DNA from: Patagioenas fasciata
Taxonomy: Eukaryota; Chordata; Aves; Columbiformes; Columbidae
Assembly (NCBI RefSeq): GCF_037038585.1
Contig: NC_092559.1
Location: 6,355,488 to 6,419,487 of the forward strand
Direction: 5' to 3'
DNA length: 64,000 nucleotides
A program made the translations under genes and the position numbers. Shown in pieces: positions 34,728-46,310 of the stretch. How positions within the stretch are numbered: position 1 is the stretch's first letter; the number at the start of each line of letters is the position of its first letter. A model generated the notes under the pieces. The model saw only the letters and a program-made list of their open reading frames with translations, was not told the DNA's origin and made no database searches.

Positions 34728-36323
34728 TACTGCTGTGGGTGTCTATCACAATCCACCAGTTCAGGGTGAGCACATTGCCAAGGCCTCTCCAGCAGCTGAG
34801 AGCGGCCTCAGTCACAGGCCCTGGTTGCCGTGGGGGTTTGAACTCCCCTGTGTTTCTGGAAGGACGACTCAGCCAGACACAGTCCAGGAGGTTCACCAAG
34901 TGCATCCATGAGAACTTCCTGATGCAAAGGGTGGAGGAGCCAACTAGGAGAGGAACTGCTGGACCTCATCCTCACTAACAAGGAGGGGCTGGTTGAAGCG
35001 GTAAAGGTTGAGGGCTGCCTTGGCTGCAGCAGCCATGAGATGGTGGAGTTCAGGATCTCATGTGGCAGGAACAGAATAACAAGCAGAATTGCAACCGTGG
35101 ACTTCAGCAGAACAAACTTTGGCCTTTTCATGCAATTGCTGGGAGAAATCCCATGGACAAGGCTGCTTGAAGGTAAAGGGGCCCAAGATAGTTGGTTGGT
35201 GTTCAGGGACTGTTTCTACCGGGCACAAGATCAGAGCATCCCGACACGTAGGAAGTCAAGGAAGGGAGCCAGGAGACCTGCGTGGTTAAACAGGGAACTA
35301 CTGGGTGTGCTCAAGTGGAAAAGGAGAGTTTATAGATCATGGAAGGAGGGGCTGACCACTTGGGGAGGATATAAGGCTGTTGTCAGAGGGTGTAGAGAGG
35401 CAACTAGGAAAGCTAAGGCCTCCTTAGAATTAAACCTGGCGAGAGGGGTCAAGGACAACAGGAAGAGCTTTTTCCAATACGTGGCAGATAAAACTAACAG
35501 CAGAGGCAATGTAGGTCCACTGATGAACGAGGTGGATGCCCTTGTGACAGAAGACACAGAGAAGGCAGAGTTACTGAATGCCTTCTTTGTCTCTGTCTGC
35601 TCTGCCGTGGCTGTCCTGAGGAGGCCCCATCACTGAGGCCCCAGAGGAAGGCAGGACAATGGAGGAGTTTGCCTGGGTTGATGAGGACTGGGTTAGGGAG
35701 CAGTTGGGCAACCTGGACATCCATAAATCCATGGGTCTGGATGGGATGCACCCACAGGTGCTGAGGGAGCTGGCTGAGGTCATTGCTGGACTGCTCTCCA
35801 TCATCTTTGCATATCAGGGAGAAGAGGGTCATTAGGGGCTGTCAGCATGGCTTCACCAAGGGGAAGTCGTGCTTGATCAACCTCATAGACTTATATGAAG
35901 ACAAAACAAGGTGGATAGATGATGACAAAGCAGTGGATGTGGTCTACATTGACTTGAGTAAGGCATTTGACACAGTCTCCCACAGCATCCTCACAGCTAA
36001 ACTGAGGGAGTGCGGTCTGGATGAGCGGGTAGTGAGGTGGACTGGGAACTGGCTGAAGGGAAGAAGCCGGAGAGTCGTGGTCAATGGGGCAGAGTCCACT
36101 TGAGGCCTGGATCCAGTGCAGTGCCCCAGGGGTCAGTACTGGGGCCTGTATTATTCTATATCTTCATTAATGATTTGGATGAGGGAATAGAGTGACTGTC
36201 AGCAAGTTTTCTGGTGACACCAAGCTGGGAGGAGTGGCTGACACTGGAAGCTGTGCTGCCATCAGAGACCTGGACAGGCTGGAGAGCTGGGCAGGGAACA
36301 ATTTCATGAAACAATTTCATGAT
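34728..36323 (+). mobile_element. CR1 endonuclease-RT part, decayed
   Basis: The forward frame at 35040-35636 starts in the endonuclease (MVEFRISCGRN) and runs through [20 protein letters not shown] and NAFFVSV. Another at 35783-36103 carries [23 protein letters not shown] and [17 protein letters not shown]. About 180 bases between IIFA and the KGKS block are deleted near 35812, and stops follow near 36103 and 36195. It ends at [11 protein letters not shown], just where the inverted part at 33127-33954 begins. A 12-base direct repeat ACAATTTCATGA (36298 and 36311) marks its right edge. Confidence 0.85.
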
Positions 36324-36326
36324 ACA

Positions 36327-36590
36327 CCTGCAGGACCAGCAGAGCAGGGTCTGGGCTGTGCTTGTGGGTGCTGGACACTCCATGGAATCTGCCCCAATCA
36401 TCATGGACTAATCCCTTGCAATCTTCATTTCCAGCCCAGACCTCTCACCCCAGTTCAGAGAGGTTCTTTGTCCCTACCTGAAAAGACCCTGAATGAGTAG
36501 ATCAGAAGTCCACATGTGCATTGTACAGATGTGAGCGTGAATATCATGTACGAGAGGTGGGATGAACCCAAGTGAGCATCAATGCTGTCA
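36327..36590. repeat. Second copy of OR 3' flank segment
   Basis: The segment repeats the ACCTGCAGGACCAGCAGAGC to GAATGAGTAG interval already present at 32470-32640. The two copies therefore bracket the LTR/CR1/minisatellite complex. It also matches 7692-7890. Confidence 0.7.
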
Positions 36591-36639
36591 GATATTCTGG
36601 GCTGCCATTTTGCACCTGGGACACGTCAGCCCTGGTTGT

Positions 36640-37363
36640 ACAGAGAGACTGGGGGACAAGATGCTGGAGAGCAGCTCTGCAGAGAGGGATCTGGGGGTCT
36701 GGTCAAAAGCAAGTTGAACATGAGTCAACAGTGTTCCTGGAGCCAAGAGGGACCCATGTCCTGGTGCATCCAGCACAGCACAGCCAGCCAAGCAGGGAGG
36801 GGATTGTCCCGCTCTGCTCTGCGCTGGGGCGGCCTCACCTGGAGCATTCGCTGTGTGCAGGGCTGGGGACACAGGGTAAAAATGAGATAAAGCTATTGAA
36901 GAGCGTCCAGGAGAGGCTACGAATTTGGTGAAGGGTTTGGAGGAAAAGCCATATGAGGAGCGGCTGAAGTCCCTGGGTTTGTTCAGCTGGAGCAGAGGAG
37001 ACTGAGGACAGAGCTCATGGGGCTGCAGGTTCCTCAGCAGGGGAGCAGGAGGGGCAGGGCTGAGCTCTTCTCTCTGTGACAGTGACAGAACCCAGGGAAT
37101 GGCAGAAGATGTGCCAGGGAGGGTCAGTGGGACATGAGGAAAAGGTTCTTCACCCAGAGGTGCTGGACACTGGAACAGGCTCCCAGGGAGGTGTCACGGC
37201 CCCAAGCCTGGGCCCCTGAATGATGTGACAGAGTGAACCTTCAGCTCCTTTGTGGATGGTGCAAAGCTGGGCAGAGGCCTTGGACAACCTCACCTGGTTC
37301 ACCCTGCCCTGAGCAGGACACTGAGACAAGATGATGTTCAACCTGAGTTACTCTGTGATTCAA
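36640..37363 (+). mobile_element. CR1 3' fragment
   Basis: The fragment contains TGGAGAGCAGCTCTGCAGAG, then AGAGGACTGAGG-type sequence, GACATGAGGAAAAGGTTC, the CTGGACACTGGAACAGGCTC block and a tail ending ACTCTGTGATTC. The order fits a CR1 3' region read forward. The same tail closes the relic at 9045-9078. Confidence 0.75.
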
Positions 37364-38320
37364 GGAATCTTTCCCTTGGAAAGGTTTTGGGAGAAGGAAT
37401 AGGTGGAGGAACAAGAAAATAAAAAATAAACAGAGCAGTTCCTGTGAAGAATGTTTCTCTACTCAGATTGTTAGCAGGAAATCTATAATCAGCTCCCCAA
37501 ACTCCCTGTTCTGCTCATTGGCCCCTGGGATTTACAGCACATTTCTTTACATCAGATTCTGCACTGAAGTTTGCACTGATTGTTACAGCTTCTTCGCAGG
37601 AATTGCTTCATCTTTCCTTAGAGAACTGGATGTAAACAGGCACCGGGGAATTTTTAATTAGAGGAAACAAAAAAGGAGGGAAAAAAAAACAAACCACAAT
37701 AGAACTTAATGATGTTTACCAGTAGTATGGTTAAATTAAGTAGTTTCCATCGAGGTCCATTGCCATAATTGAAGAGTTGCCTATCGGGAGTATGAGAGCA
37801 ACTTCTGAAAGACTTTACCTGCCTGAAGCTCAAAGCAGAGTGAGAGCTGAGAGGCTCTGAATGAGCAAAGAGTGAGAGGTGAAGAACCTCTGGGGAGTGA
37901 TGGAAAGTGCAAATGTCCAGACGGGCTTCTGAAAATTCATATTTTGGCAGGACAGAAATTCCACAGACATTTTATTGGAAATACTGAATTATTTCATCTG
38001 ATAAAAAAAATAAGAGTGGGGAGTTTTTTGTTGTTGTTGTCATTGTTGGTTTGGTTTTGTTTTTCAGTTTTGAGGGGAGTTCTCAGGTTTTCAGGCTGAG
38101 CTCCATGATCTCACTATAAGCACCCAGCGCAAACCTCGAGAGGCCCCCGTGTACCTGAGGTGTTTGCCTGGGACTGGCAGGGATCAGACCAGACTGAAGG
38201 AGCCACATCAGTTTTGTCATTTACATCTAGTGTTCAAGAATTGTGTACTTAATTAGATAAGTTTCAGGAGTATGGGTAAAGAGGCAGGTATGTGAAGAAG
38301 TGATAGAAGAATTTTCCAGT
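37364..38320. other. A/T-rich stretch, no feature
   Basis: The first 100 bases match 9080-9230. The rest is A/T-rich, apparently single-copy sequence with a GTT-rich run (38024-38060). No frame exceeds 75 codons and I see nothing in it. Confidence 0.5.
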
Positions 38321-38324
38321 TTAT

Positions 38325-39600
38325 ATCATAGAATCATAGAAACATTTCAGTTGGAAAAGACTCTCAGAATCAGTGAGTCCAAACATAACCTTACTCTATC
38401 CCTAAACCATGTCCCTAAGAACCTCATCCAAACTCCTTTTAAACCCCTGCAGGCATGGCGACTCCAGCACTGCCCTGGGCAGCCTGTTCCAATGCCTGAA
38501 AACCATTTTTGTGAATTATTTTTTCCTAATATCCAATCTGAACCTCCTCTGGTGCAATTTGGGACCATTTCCTCTTCTCCGATCACTTGCTACTTGGGAG
38601 AAGAGAACAACATCTCCCATGCCCCATCCTCCTCCCAGGCAGTGCAGAGAACGAGGAGGTCTCCCCTCAGTTCCTGTTCTCCAGGCTGAACAGTCCCAGT
38701 TCCGTCAACTGCTCCTCATCACACTTGTGCTCCAGCCCCTCAGCGGCTTCATCACCTCCTCTGCACTCTCTCTAGTGCCTCAATGTCCATCTTATGATGA
38801 GGGGCCCAAAACTGAACACAGGAGTCAAGGTGCGGCCCCACCAGTTCCAAGTACAGTGGCACAATCACTTCCCTCGTCCCGCTGGCAACACTATTCCTGA
38901 TACAAGCCAGGATGTTGGTGGCCTTTTTGGCCACCTGGGCACATGCTGGCTCATGTTCAGCTGTTGTCAATCAACACCCCCAGGTCTTTTTCCAACAGCA
39001 GCTTTCCAGCCGCTCTTCCCCAAGCCTGTAGTGTTGCAGGAGGTTGTTATGACCCATGTGCCTGACCCAGCACTTGGCCTCGTTGAACCTCAGACAAATG
39101 GTCTCAGTCAGCCAAGATCCCTCTGTATGGCCTTCCCACCCTCCAGCAGATCAACACTCCCACCCAATTTGGTTTCACCTGCAAACTTACCAAGGGTGCA
39201 CTCAATCCCCTCATCCAGATCACTGATAAAGAGATTTAACAGAACTGGCCCCAGTACTGAGCCCTGGGGACACCACTCATGACCGGCCACCAACTGGATT
39301 TGGCTCCATTCACCACAACTCTCTGGGTCCGTCCTTCCAGCCAGTTCTTTACCCATCGCAGATGCACCATCCAGGCCATGAGCTGCAGCTTCTCCAGGAG
39401 ATGCTGTGGGATACGGTGTCAAAGGCTTTACTGCAATCTAAGGACACAACACCCACAGCCTGTGTGGCGGATTCACTCCCCACAACAGACTTTCCCTCAT
39501 CTGCTCAGCTGGTCACCTTGTCATAGAAGGAGATCAGGGTGGTCAAGCAGGACCTGCCTTTCACAAAGCCATGCTGATTGGGCCCAATTGCTCGTCTCGT
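38325..39600 (-). mobile_element. CR1 3' half with RT core
   Basis: It starts with a reversed tail (ATCATAGAATCATAG). The minus strand carries [25 protein letters not shown] sequence, the [20 protein letters not shown] block, [16 protein letters not shown] wording and NQHGFVKGRSCLTTLISFYDK at the upstream end. It is the long version of the copy truncated at 10445-10745. Several frameshifts make it non-functional. Confidence 0.85.
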
Positions 39601-39689
39601 ATGGGTGACCTCACAGTCCTTTCCCAGCCATGTTCCTGCTGTTGGCCTATCCCCTGAAGAGGCAGAAGTGACCTTACAGTCCCCTTCAC

Positions 39690-39945
39690 AGTATTTCATA
39701 GAATCATAGAATGTCCTGAGTTGGAAGGACCCACAAGGATCATGGAGTCCAACTCCTGTCCCTGCACAGGACACCTGACAGTTCACACTGTGTGTCTGAG
39801 GACATTGTCCAGTCTCTTCTTGAACACTGTCAGGTTGGGGCCGTGACACCTCCCTGGGGATCCTGTTCAGTGTCCTGCACCTCTGGGTGAAGAACCTTTT
39901 CTGCATGTCCAACTTTAAACTCACCTGACACATCTTTCTTCCTTT
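39690..39945 (-). mobile_element. Second CR1 3' end
   Basis: Another reversed tail (TTCATAGAATCATAGAATG) is followed by GAGTTGGAAGGACCCACAAG and GAGTCCAACTCCTG, diagnostic of a different CR1 subfamily. It ends at the CACCTCTGGGTGAAGAACC block. Confidence 0.8.
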
Positions 39946-39989
39946 CCTTTGGGTTATGTCATTGGTCACTACAGAGTAGAGATAAGTAC

Positions 39990-41065
39990 CTTCCCTTCTC
40001 CCCTTGTGAAGAAGCTGTAGCCACCATGAGGTCTCCTTTTAGTCTTTTCTTCAACTCTGATGCTCAGAAACCCCTTGATTTTCTTTCTGAATCAGAAAGA
40101 AGAAGTCGTCATGACCTCCAGGCACTGGGAAGGGGGATCTTGTCCCTCACACACGGTTCAGGGCTCTTCCTGGGACCGTGGGATGTAGGTGTGCAAGGCC
40201 GAGGGAAGGATAACACTGGTACAACAACTTCCAGCTTCCCCAAGAGGCTGCAAGGAGGCAACAAGACCCCAGTGCCATGAGGACAACATGGCTTCTCCTG
40301 GGCCTCAGTGGCAGAGACAGCTGCCATGGCCAAGGGGACAGAGACCTGGGTTCTGTGGGTCCCTTCCAGCCTTGCCAGCACCCTTTGCCATCTCCACCAC
40401 AGGCTGTTCTACACGGTCCTACCCCTGCCCCTCTTTCCCTGCAGGCTGCAGACACCCATCTCACTTCCCCACCTGCTCTCACCCCAGCATTTCTTGTGGT
40501 CTTTTGCCTGACAGGAGAGAAGTAACCTCACCATGATCTTCTGAACCCCATGGCTGCTGCTGGCCTTTCAGCTTCTCTGACAGACACGACCATGTCCCTG
40601 CTGCTGTCCCGTCATGTACTCAGGTGGGATGGACAAGACAACAAGTCTTCAAGGCCTCTTCCTGGGTAGGGCCTGTAGGTTCTTAGGCAGAAGTTCCTTC
40701 CCAGCTCTGTTCCTGTTTCTGGCCTGCCACCTCCAGAGACAGAACTGACCTCACAGTCCCCTTCACAGCCAAAGTCTTTGAACTCAATTATGAGTTTCTG
40801 AGACACAAGTGACCTCGTAATCCCACACCCATCCATCAGCCTCCTTATGAGCCAGGACCTGACTAGATAAAGCATGCTTGTTTTATCAAATTGATCAAAT
40901 TTTTTTCCTACTAAAAACCTGAGTGGAGAAGTATTATTTAAGGGAATGTGAAATGTTGACATCCTTTCTATGTCCTCTCCTGCCTCTTTTATTTTTTGAT
41001 TTTTTACCTTCTTCCTGGTTGCTAATTGCAAATTCACTAACTGAAGTGCAAAGCCAATCCCACAC
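39990..41065. repeat. Inverted copy of 9085-10230, no gene
   Basis: The block reads as the reverse complement of 9330-10230, including the AAGAAGCTGTAGCCACCATGAG stretch at 40006. No gene is recognised. Confidence 0.6.
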
Positions 41066-41605
41066 CCAGAGATGAGATTTTGTTTATTCCAGAGCTGTGC
41101 AAGTCTGTATGCTGGAATAAAACCAGCACAACAGGTAGAGAAGGAACATCTATTATATCCAAAATCTTATCCCTACATTCAGACCCTCACTGCAGTCCTA
41201 AAGAGCCAAGTGTTTACACATTGGCATATTGGTTACATAATCATTTTATCACCACGCAAGCTTGTTGAGAAAGGGTCCCGGGCTGACCCCGGTCTCCTAT
41301 CCTAGGGATGCATATGAGTGTATAAGGAGCAAAGTTCAGCTAAAGGACACTTTATGTAACAGTCTTGAGACAGATATTAAAACAAGACTCAACCAACTGT
41401 GCAGGCTCCAGAGTGTCTGCGCTGCAAGGACAGAATTCTTTGCAGGTTCTGTTTTGGTGTTTTAAAAGTCACTTTTATCTTTGGTAGCAGGGCAGACCGA
41501 CCAAAACGGAGAGGATTTACATATTTTAGTTTAGCAATTACAGGCAGGATTTGTTCTTTTAACTGGTAAGGACTACATCTTCTGTCTTCAAACACCTCTC
41601 CAAGG
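41066..41605. other. Unassigned, possible LTR fragment
   Basis: This is sequence found only in the OR-4 unit. It has TTTATTCC and ATAAAA motifs and moderate A/T content, as LTRs do, but I cannot match it to a family. There is no frame above 90 codons. Confidence 0.3.
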
Positions 41606-41609
41606 TAAA

Positions 41610-42240
41610 GATTCATTGACTCATAGAATAACTCAGGTTTGAAGAGAGCCCTGAACATCATCTTGTTTCACTCTCCTGCTCAAGGCAGGGTCAGACAGGT
41701 GAGGTTGTTCTAGGCCTCTGCTCAGCTTTGCATCATCCAAAAAGGAGCTGAAAATGTGCTCCACTATACAATGAAGGGGCAGAATAAAGCCATTCAACAG
41801 TGTTGGCCCCAGTACTCATCACTGAGGGATGCTGCTAGAAACTGGCTAAACACAGGACTTTGTACCACTGATGATATTTGGGCTTGGTCATCCAGCCAAC
41901 TTCCCACCCATCACAACATCCACATCTGCATCCCAGATCTCACCAATCTGCTCTAAGGCCACCACAGGAGACCGTATCTGGGGCCTTGAAAAACTCCATG
42001 TACACAACATGCCTTTCTTTCCCTTGCCCTTCTGGGTTCAGCAATCCCTTCCTTGTCCTACAACTGCCTGGAGATGGCTGCAGGAGAATGTGACTCGTCA
42101 CCCTCCCAGGGACAGACGTAGGCTGGCCAGCCTGTCATTCTTCCAGTTCTCCTTCCTGCTGTTCCTGAAGATGGGTTTGACATCTGCCTTTCTGAGGGAC
42201 CTCTGAACCTCTCTGATCACTCTGGCACTTCTGAGACCAC
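41610..42240 (-). mobile_element. CR1 relic in OR-4 unit
   Basis: The stretch starts with a reversed tail (GACTCATAGAATAACTCAGG). It includes AGTGTTGGCCCCAGTACTCA (CR1 GPVLF region reversed), and near 42130-42230 the minus frame has KADVKPIFRNSRKENWKN (RANVTPIFKKG). It is the counterpart of 8490-9078 and 17290-17510 and keeps the 3' end that OR-2's copy lacks. Confidence 0.7.
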
Positions 42241-43536
42241 AATCCGGAATTTCCCACAGAGAAAGAAGGGCAGATGCAGGACTGTGTAAAACAGCATGGG
42301 ATGAAGATGGCAAAGGTGATATAGCAAACAGGGACACTTGCAATGAGCCTGTCCAAGGGAGCTGAGAGGAATCTCACTGTGCCACTGGGATTTGTCCCTG
42401 GAGTCACACACAGAAATATCAGGGTTCTGTCAGACATCCACATCTGAGCTGGCCTCATGGACTCTTAAAACACATTGAGATATTCAGGGTCAGACACTTT
42501 CCCTTTTACACACAGAGTCAGGAGTCACAGTGTCTCTCTGGGCTCCTGTTCCTATTCCCAAAGGCTGGGAGGCACCTCAGCCCCATGGTGTGTCCCCATG
42601 TTCTGCATTCATCTTTGATGTCCCTCATCATTAGGAATGGAAATTCGTTCTGGGAAACACATCCCAGTGCTGTTTTCTGGTGGTTCCTTATGGGATATCA
42701 GTCCCAACATGATGTCACCTCACCAAACTGTCTGTCACACAGGCCTTCATGGAACCACAAGAAATAGCTGATGGTGTTTTTGCTGGCTCGAGTTCATGTC
42801 AACTCACGTACATGATGTGCATGCTCACATCTCATCTGTACAAGGCAAACATGAACCTCTGACCTACTCATTCAGTGTAATTGCATGGAGGGGCAAAGAG
42901 CTCTGAGCTGGGGTGAGAGGTCAGTGCTGGACATGGTGGTTGTGAAGGGCCAGTCAATGGTGATTGACCAGAGGCTCTTTCTGTGGGGTGTCCAGTGCAC
43001 AGGGGCACAGTCCAGACCCTGCTCTGCTGGTCCTGCAGGTCTCTGGCAGTAGGCCTGGCTGTGAGAGGACACTGCTGTGTGCCAGCCCTGCACGCACACA
43101 CTGTTCAGATATACAATGGTGTTTCATCTGTGGGACACTTTTGTAGGAATAAGCTTGAGAGAAACATTGCAAGAAGATAGAAACCATCATGCACTGCCCA
43201 AAGAAGATCACTTTTCCTTGTGGAAGTACTGTTACTGAGGCCAGTTCTGTGACACAAGTGCCCATTGCCTGTCCCTGCCTGCGCTGACAGGAGTGACACA
43301 CAGCAGGACGGGGACCAAGATGCCAGAGCACTCAGGCCTTGCACCAACACAAGGGATGAGAAGGAGAGTGTGGGAGTGGAACCAGAACAGCTCTGGAAGA
43401 CCAAGCGCTGGTGCTCCCTGGCAGTGCTCCCATGCGAGAGCTCTTTTCCCCTCCACCCACCCACAGGAACTATCTCTGCAGCTCTAAAAAGCACTTGCAG
43501 GATAGATATAGTGAAAAACAAGTCACTAAACAGCCC
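42240..43536. repeat. Conserved 3' flank of OR-4, no gene
   Basis: This is an inverted copy of 7213-8480. Minus-strand frames such as 43105-43575 are not kept in the sister copies. Confidence 0.6.
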
Positions 43537-43542
43537 TTTATT
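43537..43542 (-). other. Poly(A) signal of OR-4
   Basis: TTTATT is AATAAA on the gene strand, 215 bases after the stop, with the shared AATAAAGGGCTG context. Confidence 0.65.
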
Positions 43543-43756
43543 CTGCTTAGAGACAAGAAGAGCACTGCTGCTCATTTAAAAAGCCAACAGTTATAAAAGA
43601 AAAGCCAACATGGAATTAGAAAGGGAATGACAACATTATCACAATAAGAAAACAACCAACAACACCAGACAATCCAGTTGACAGGCTGGGCCTGTAATTA
43701 GCTACATTAAAACTCCTATATAGAAGATGATGGCCAGTTTATTGCTTCAGAAAACT

Positions 43757-44671
43757 CTAGGAAATGAGTTTCCTAAGGGCATCCTTGAGCTCCTGGTTCC
43801 TCATGCTGTAGATGAGGGGGTTCACTGCTTCAGGCACCACTGAGTACAGAACAGACACCACCAGATCCAGGGGTGGGGAAGAGACGGAGGGGGGCTTCAG
43901 GTAGGCAAACATGCCAGTGCTGAGAAACAGGGAGACCACGGCCAGGTGAGGGAGGCAGGTGGAAAAGGCTTTGTGCCGTCCCTGCTCAGAGGGGATCCTC
44001 AGCACAGCTCTGAAGATCTGCACATAGGACACCACAATGAACACAAAACACCCAAATATTACTAATATACAAACCGCAAGAAGCCCAATTTCCCTGAGGT
44101 AGGAGTGTGAGCAGGAGAGCTTGAGGATCTGGGGGATTTCACAGAAGAACTGGCCCAGGGCATTGCCCTTGCACAGTGGCAGTGAAAATGTATTGGCCGT
44201 GTGCACCAGGGAATAGAGAAACCCAGTGGCCCAGGCAGCTGCTGCCATGTGGACACAAGCTCTGCTGCCCAGGAGGGTCCCGTAGTGCAGGGGTTTGCAG
44301 ATGGCAACGTAGCGGTCGTAGGACATGATAGTCAGAAGACAAAATTCTGCTGAAGCTAAAAAGAAAAACAGAAAGAGTTGTGTAGCACACCCTGCATAGG
44401 AAATGACCCTGGTATCCCACAGAGAGTTGGCCATGGATTTGGGGACAGTGGTGGAGATGGAGCCCAGGTCAAGGAGGGCGAGGCTGAGCAGGAAGAAGTA
44501 CATAGGGGTGTGGAGGTGCCGGTCCCAGGCTATGGTGGTGATGATGAGGCCGTTGCCCAGGAGGGCAGCCAGGTAGATGCCCAGGAAGAGCCAGAAGTGC
44601 AAGAGCTGCAGCTCCCGTGTGTCTGTGAACGCCAGGAGGAGGAACTGGGTGATGGAGCTGCTGTTGGACAT
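43757..44671 (-). CDS. OR-4: olfactory receptor, OR14-like (gamma-c)
   Basis: This is an intact single-exon odorant receptor of 304 residues. It has the N3 sequon, GN 39-40, LHTPMYFF 53-60, Cys95 and Cys167, SYDRY 117-121, KAFSTC 234-239 and NPLIYSMRN. It is the most distinct of the type A set: TM3 reads QLFLFFFLASAEFC, residues 153-155 are YSL where paralogues have NAL, TM5 reads LLAVCILVIF, and Glu281 replaces Pro just before AVNP. The upstream in-frame ATG at 44767 lies in the intron; the acceptor (AG at 44696-44695) is 23 bases before 44671 and sets the start. It faces OR-3 convergently and OR-5 divergently. Confidence 0.95.
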   Translation of the reverse strand: MSNSSSITQFLLLAFTDTRELQLLHFWLFLGIYLAALLGNGLIITTIAWDRHLHTPMYFFLLSLALLDLGSISTTVPKSMANSLWDTRVISYAGCATQLFLFFFLASAEFCLLTIMSYDRYVAICKPLHYGTLLGSRACVHMAAAAWATGFLYSLVHTANTFSLPLCKGNALGQFFCEIPQILKLSCSHSYLREIGLLAVCILVIFGCFVFIVVSYVQIFRAVLRIPSEQGRHKAFSTCLPHLAVVSLFLSTGMFAYLKPPSVSSPPLDLVVSVLYSVVPEAVNPLIYSMRNQELKDALRKLIS

Positions 44672-44694
44672 TTGCTGCCTGTGAACATGGGGAC

Positions 44695-46035
44695 CTGCCA
44701 TAGGAGAAAAAGACAGTGACAAATTAGGGGAGACTTCTCTGAGCAAAATGAACATGCTGTTTCTCATTAAAACCTCCTCCCTGAAAGAGGGATATGTCAG
44801 TTTATTTTGTTTCTACAAAATGAGAAACATGTTTCATCACAACTTAAAATACAGCTTAGGCACCTGGTTTCCATGGATCATCTCTGGGGCAAGACCTCCA
44901 GTGTTGGTGTCAGAACAAGAATGGAACCACACTCCCACACCAATCCCATACAGCAAGAGCACTAGGGAGAGGTGGAGAAACAGGGAAGGACACTGAAGTG
45001 TTCCTGGAAATTAAAGCAATAACAAAAAGGCAGACGGGCAGGCTGTGGAACCTCCTCCTTACCCGGCTGTGTTGCTGCCACTCACATAATGACACTGTAG
45101 AGCAAGTACTTTCAGAATGTTTTGTGTACCACGTTCCAGGAACCCTTCACCTGGAGGAGCAGCTGCTGAGGTGGAGATTCGTGACATGGACCCCATGGCT
45201 TTGGGGCAGAGGCTCTGCTGTGGAGGAGAGGAGACCAGGGGTTGCACTGGGAAAGGTCTCTGCACTGCAGGGGATGGCAGGGGGGGTCCTGAATCCCGCC
45301 TCCCCAGCATTTCTGGTCCATCTCCCTCTCCCTGTCCATGTCTGTGTTGCCTCTAGTTGTGTCTCTGTTCCTGGGTCTGCTCCCTGTCAGTGTCACAGAC
45401 CCCGTCCCACTGCTGTGTGCTCAGCTCTGTCCTGCTCACACCTCCTGGTACTGCCCAGGGGCAGCTCTGTGTGTGCAGGGGCTCAGGAGCAGCTCAGACA
45501 AGTCCTAATGAGAACTCGAGTCTCAGTGTCTTCTCCAAAGAGAGAAAGAAATCCCCATCTCCCACTGCACACCCAGACAACCAAGAGTGGAAAACTGAAA
45601 GCACAGACTCCTTCCCTTGCAGCTTTTGCTGCCTTGATGTTGTTGTTCAGAAGGACCCTCTGCCATGTCTGTGGGGTTGATCTGGAGCTCTGGCAGCCCT
45701 GACCCACACAGCACTGTTCAACCCCACAAGCTCCCTGCCTGCCCTGCCGGGGGTCGCTCCTTCCACCCACAGCTGCTGCCATGGGATCTCCCTGGGCAGG
45801 CTGAGCGCTGACCCTGGCAGGTGGCAGAGTCCCTGCCCCGGCACAGCCCTGGGGTACAGGGACCCTGCTCTGCAGGACAGCCCTGGGCACCCCTGGGTGC
45901 TCACCCGTCTTCACAGCTGTTCAACATTGCCAGACAAGAGCCCCCTCCTTACAGATCCCATAAGCTGTGCCCGTGCCAGTTTTAGGAGATGCCTCCAGGA
46001 GCTACAGCTGCATTGCCCTGCACCCAGAGACTTAC
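44695..46035 (-). other. OR-4 intron, core type A
   Basis: The intron is 1341 bases, from donor GTAAGT at 46035-46030 to acceptor AG at 44696-44695. It matches the OR-1 and OR-3 introns throughout. Confidence 0.6.
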
Positions 46036-46310
46036 CATGGCAAGGGCTGCAAAGGTTTCTCCTCCAGTGAGCTCTCAGTCATCCTCCCAGTCCTGACCAC
46101 CTTTAATCTCTCTCTGCCTTGCTCGTCTCCCTGAGATCCCCAGGCAGAGCCCTCAGCCCTGCTGCGCTGCGCAGAGGAGCTGCTCCTGGGCAGAGCTGTC
46201 TCTCTGCAGCGCTGCCGCTTGCCAGGAGCTCCCTCTGTCCCAGGAGCCCAGCCCAGCTCAGGAGCACAGGAGCAGCCCAAGGCACTTTAATGACCCCTCT
46301 GGTGGCTTTG
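46036..46310 (-). other. Predicted 5' non-coding exon of OR-4
   Basis: This is the reverse complement of the OR-1 exon with the same CCATG end before the donor. The ATTAAAG box lies near 46290. Confidence 0.6.
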
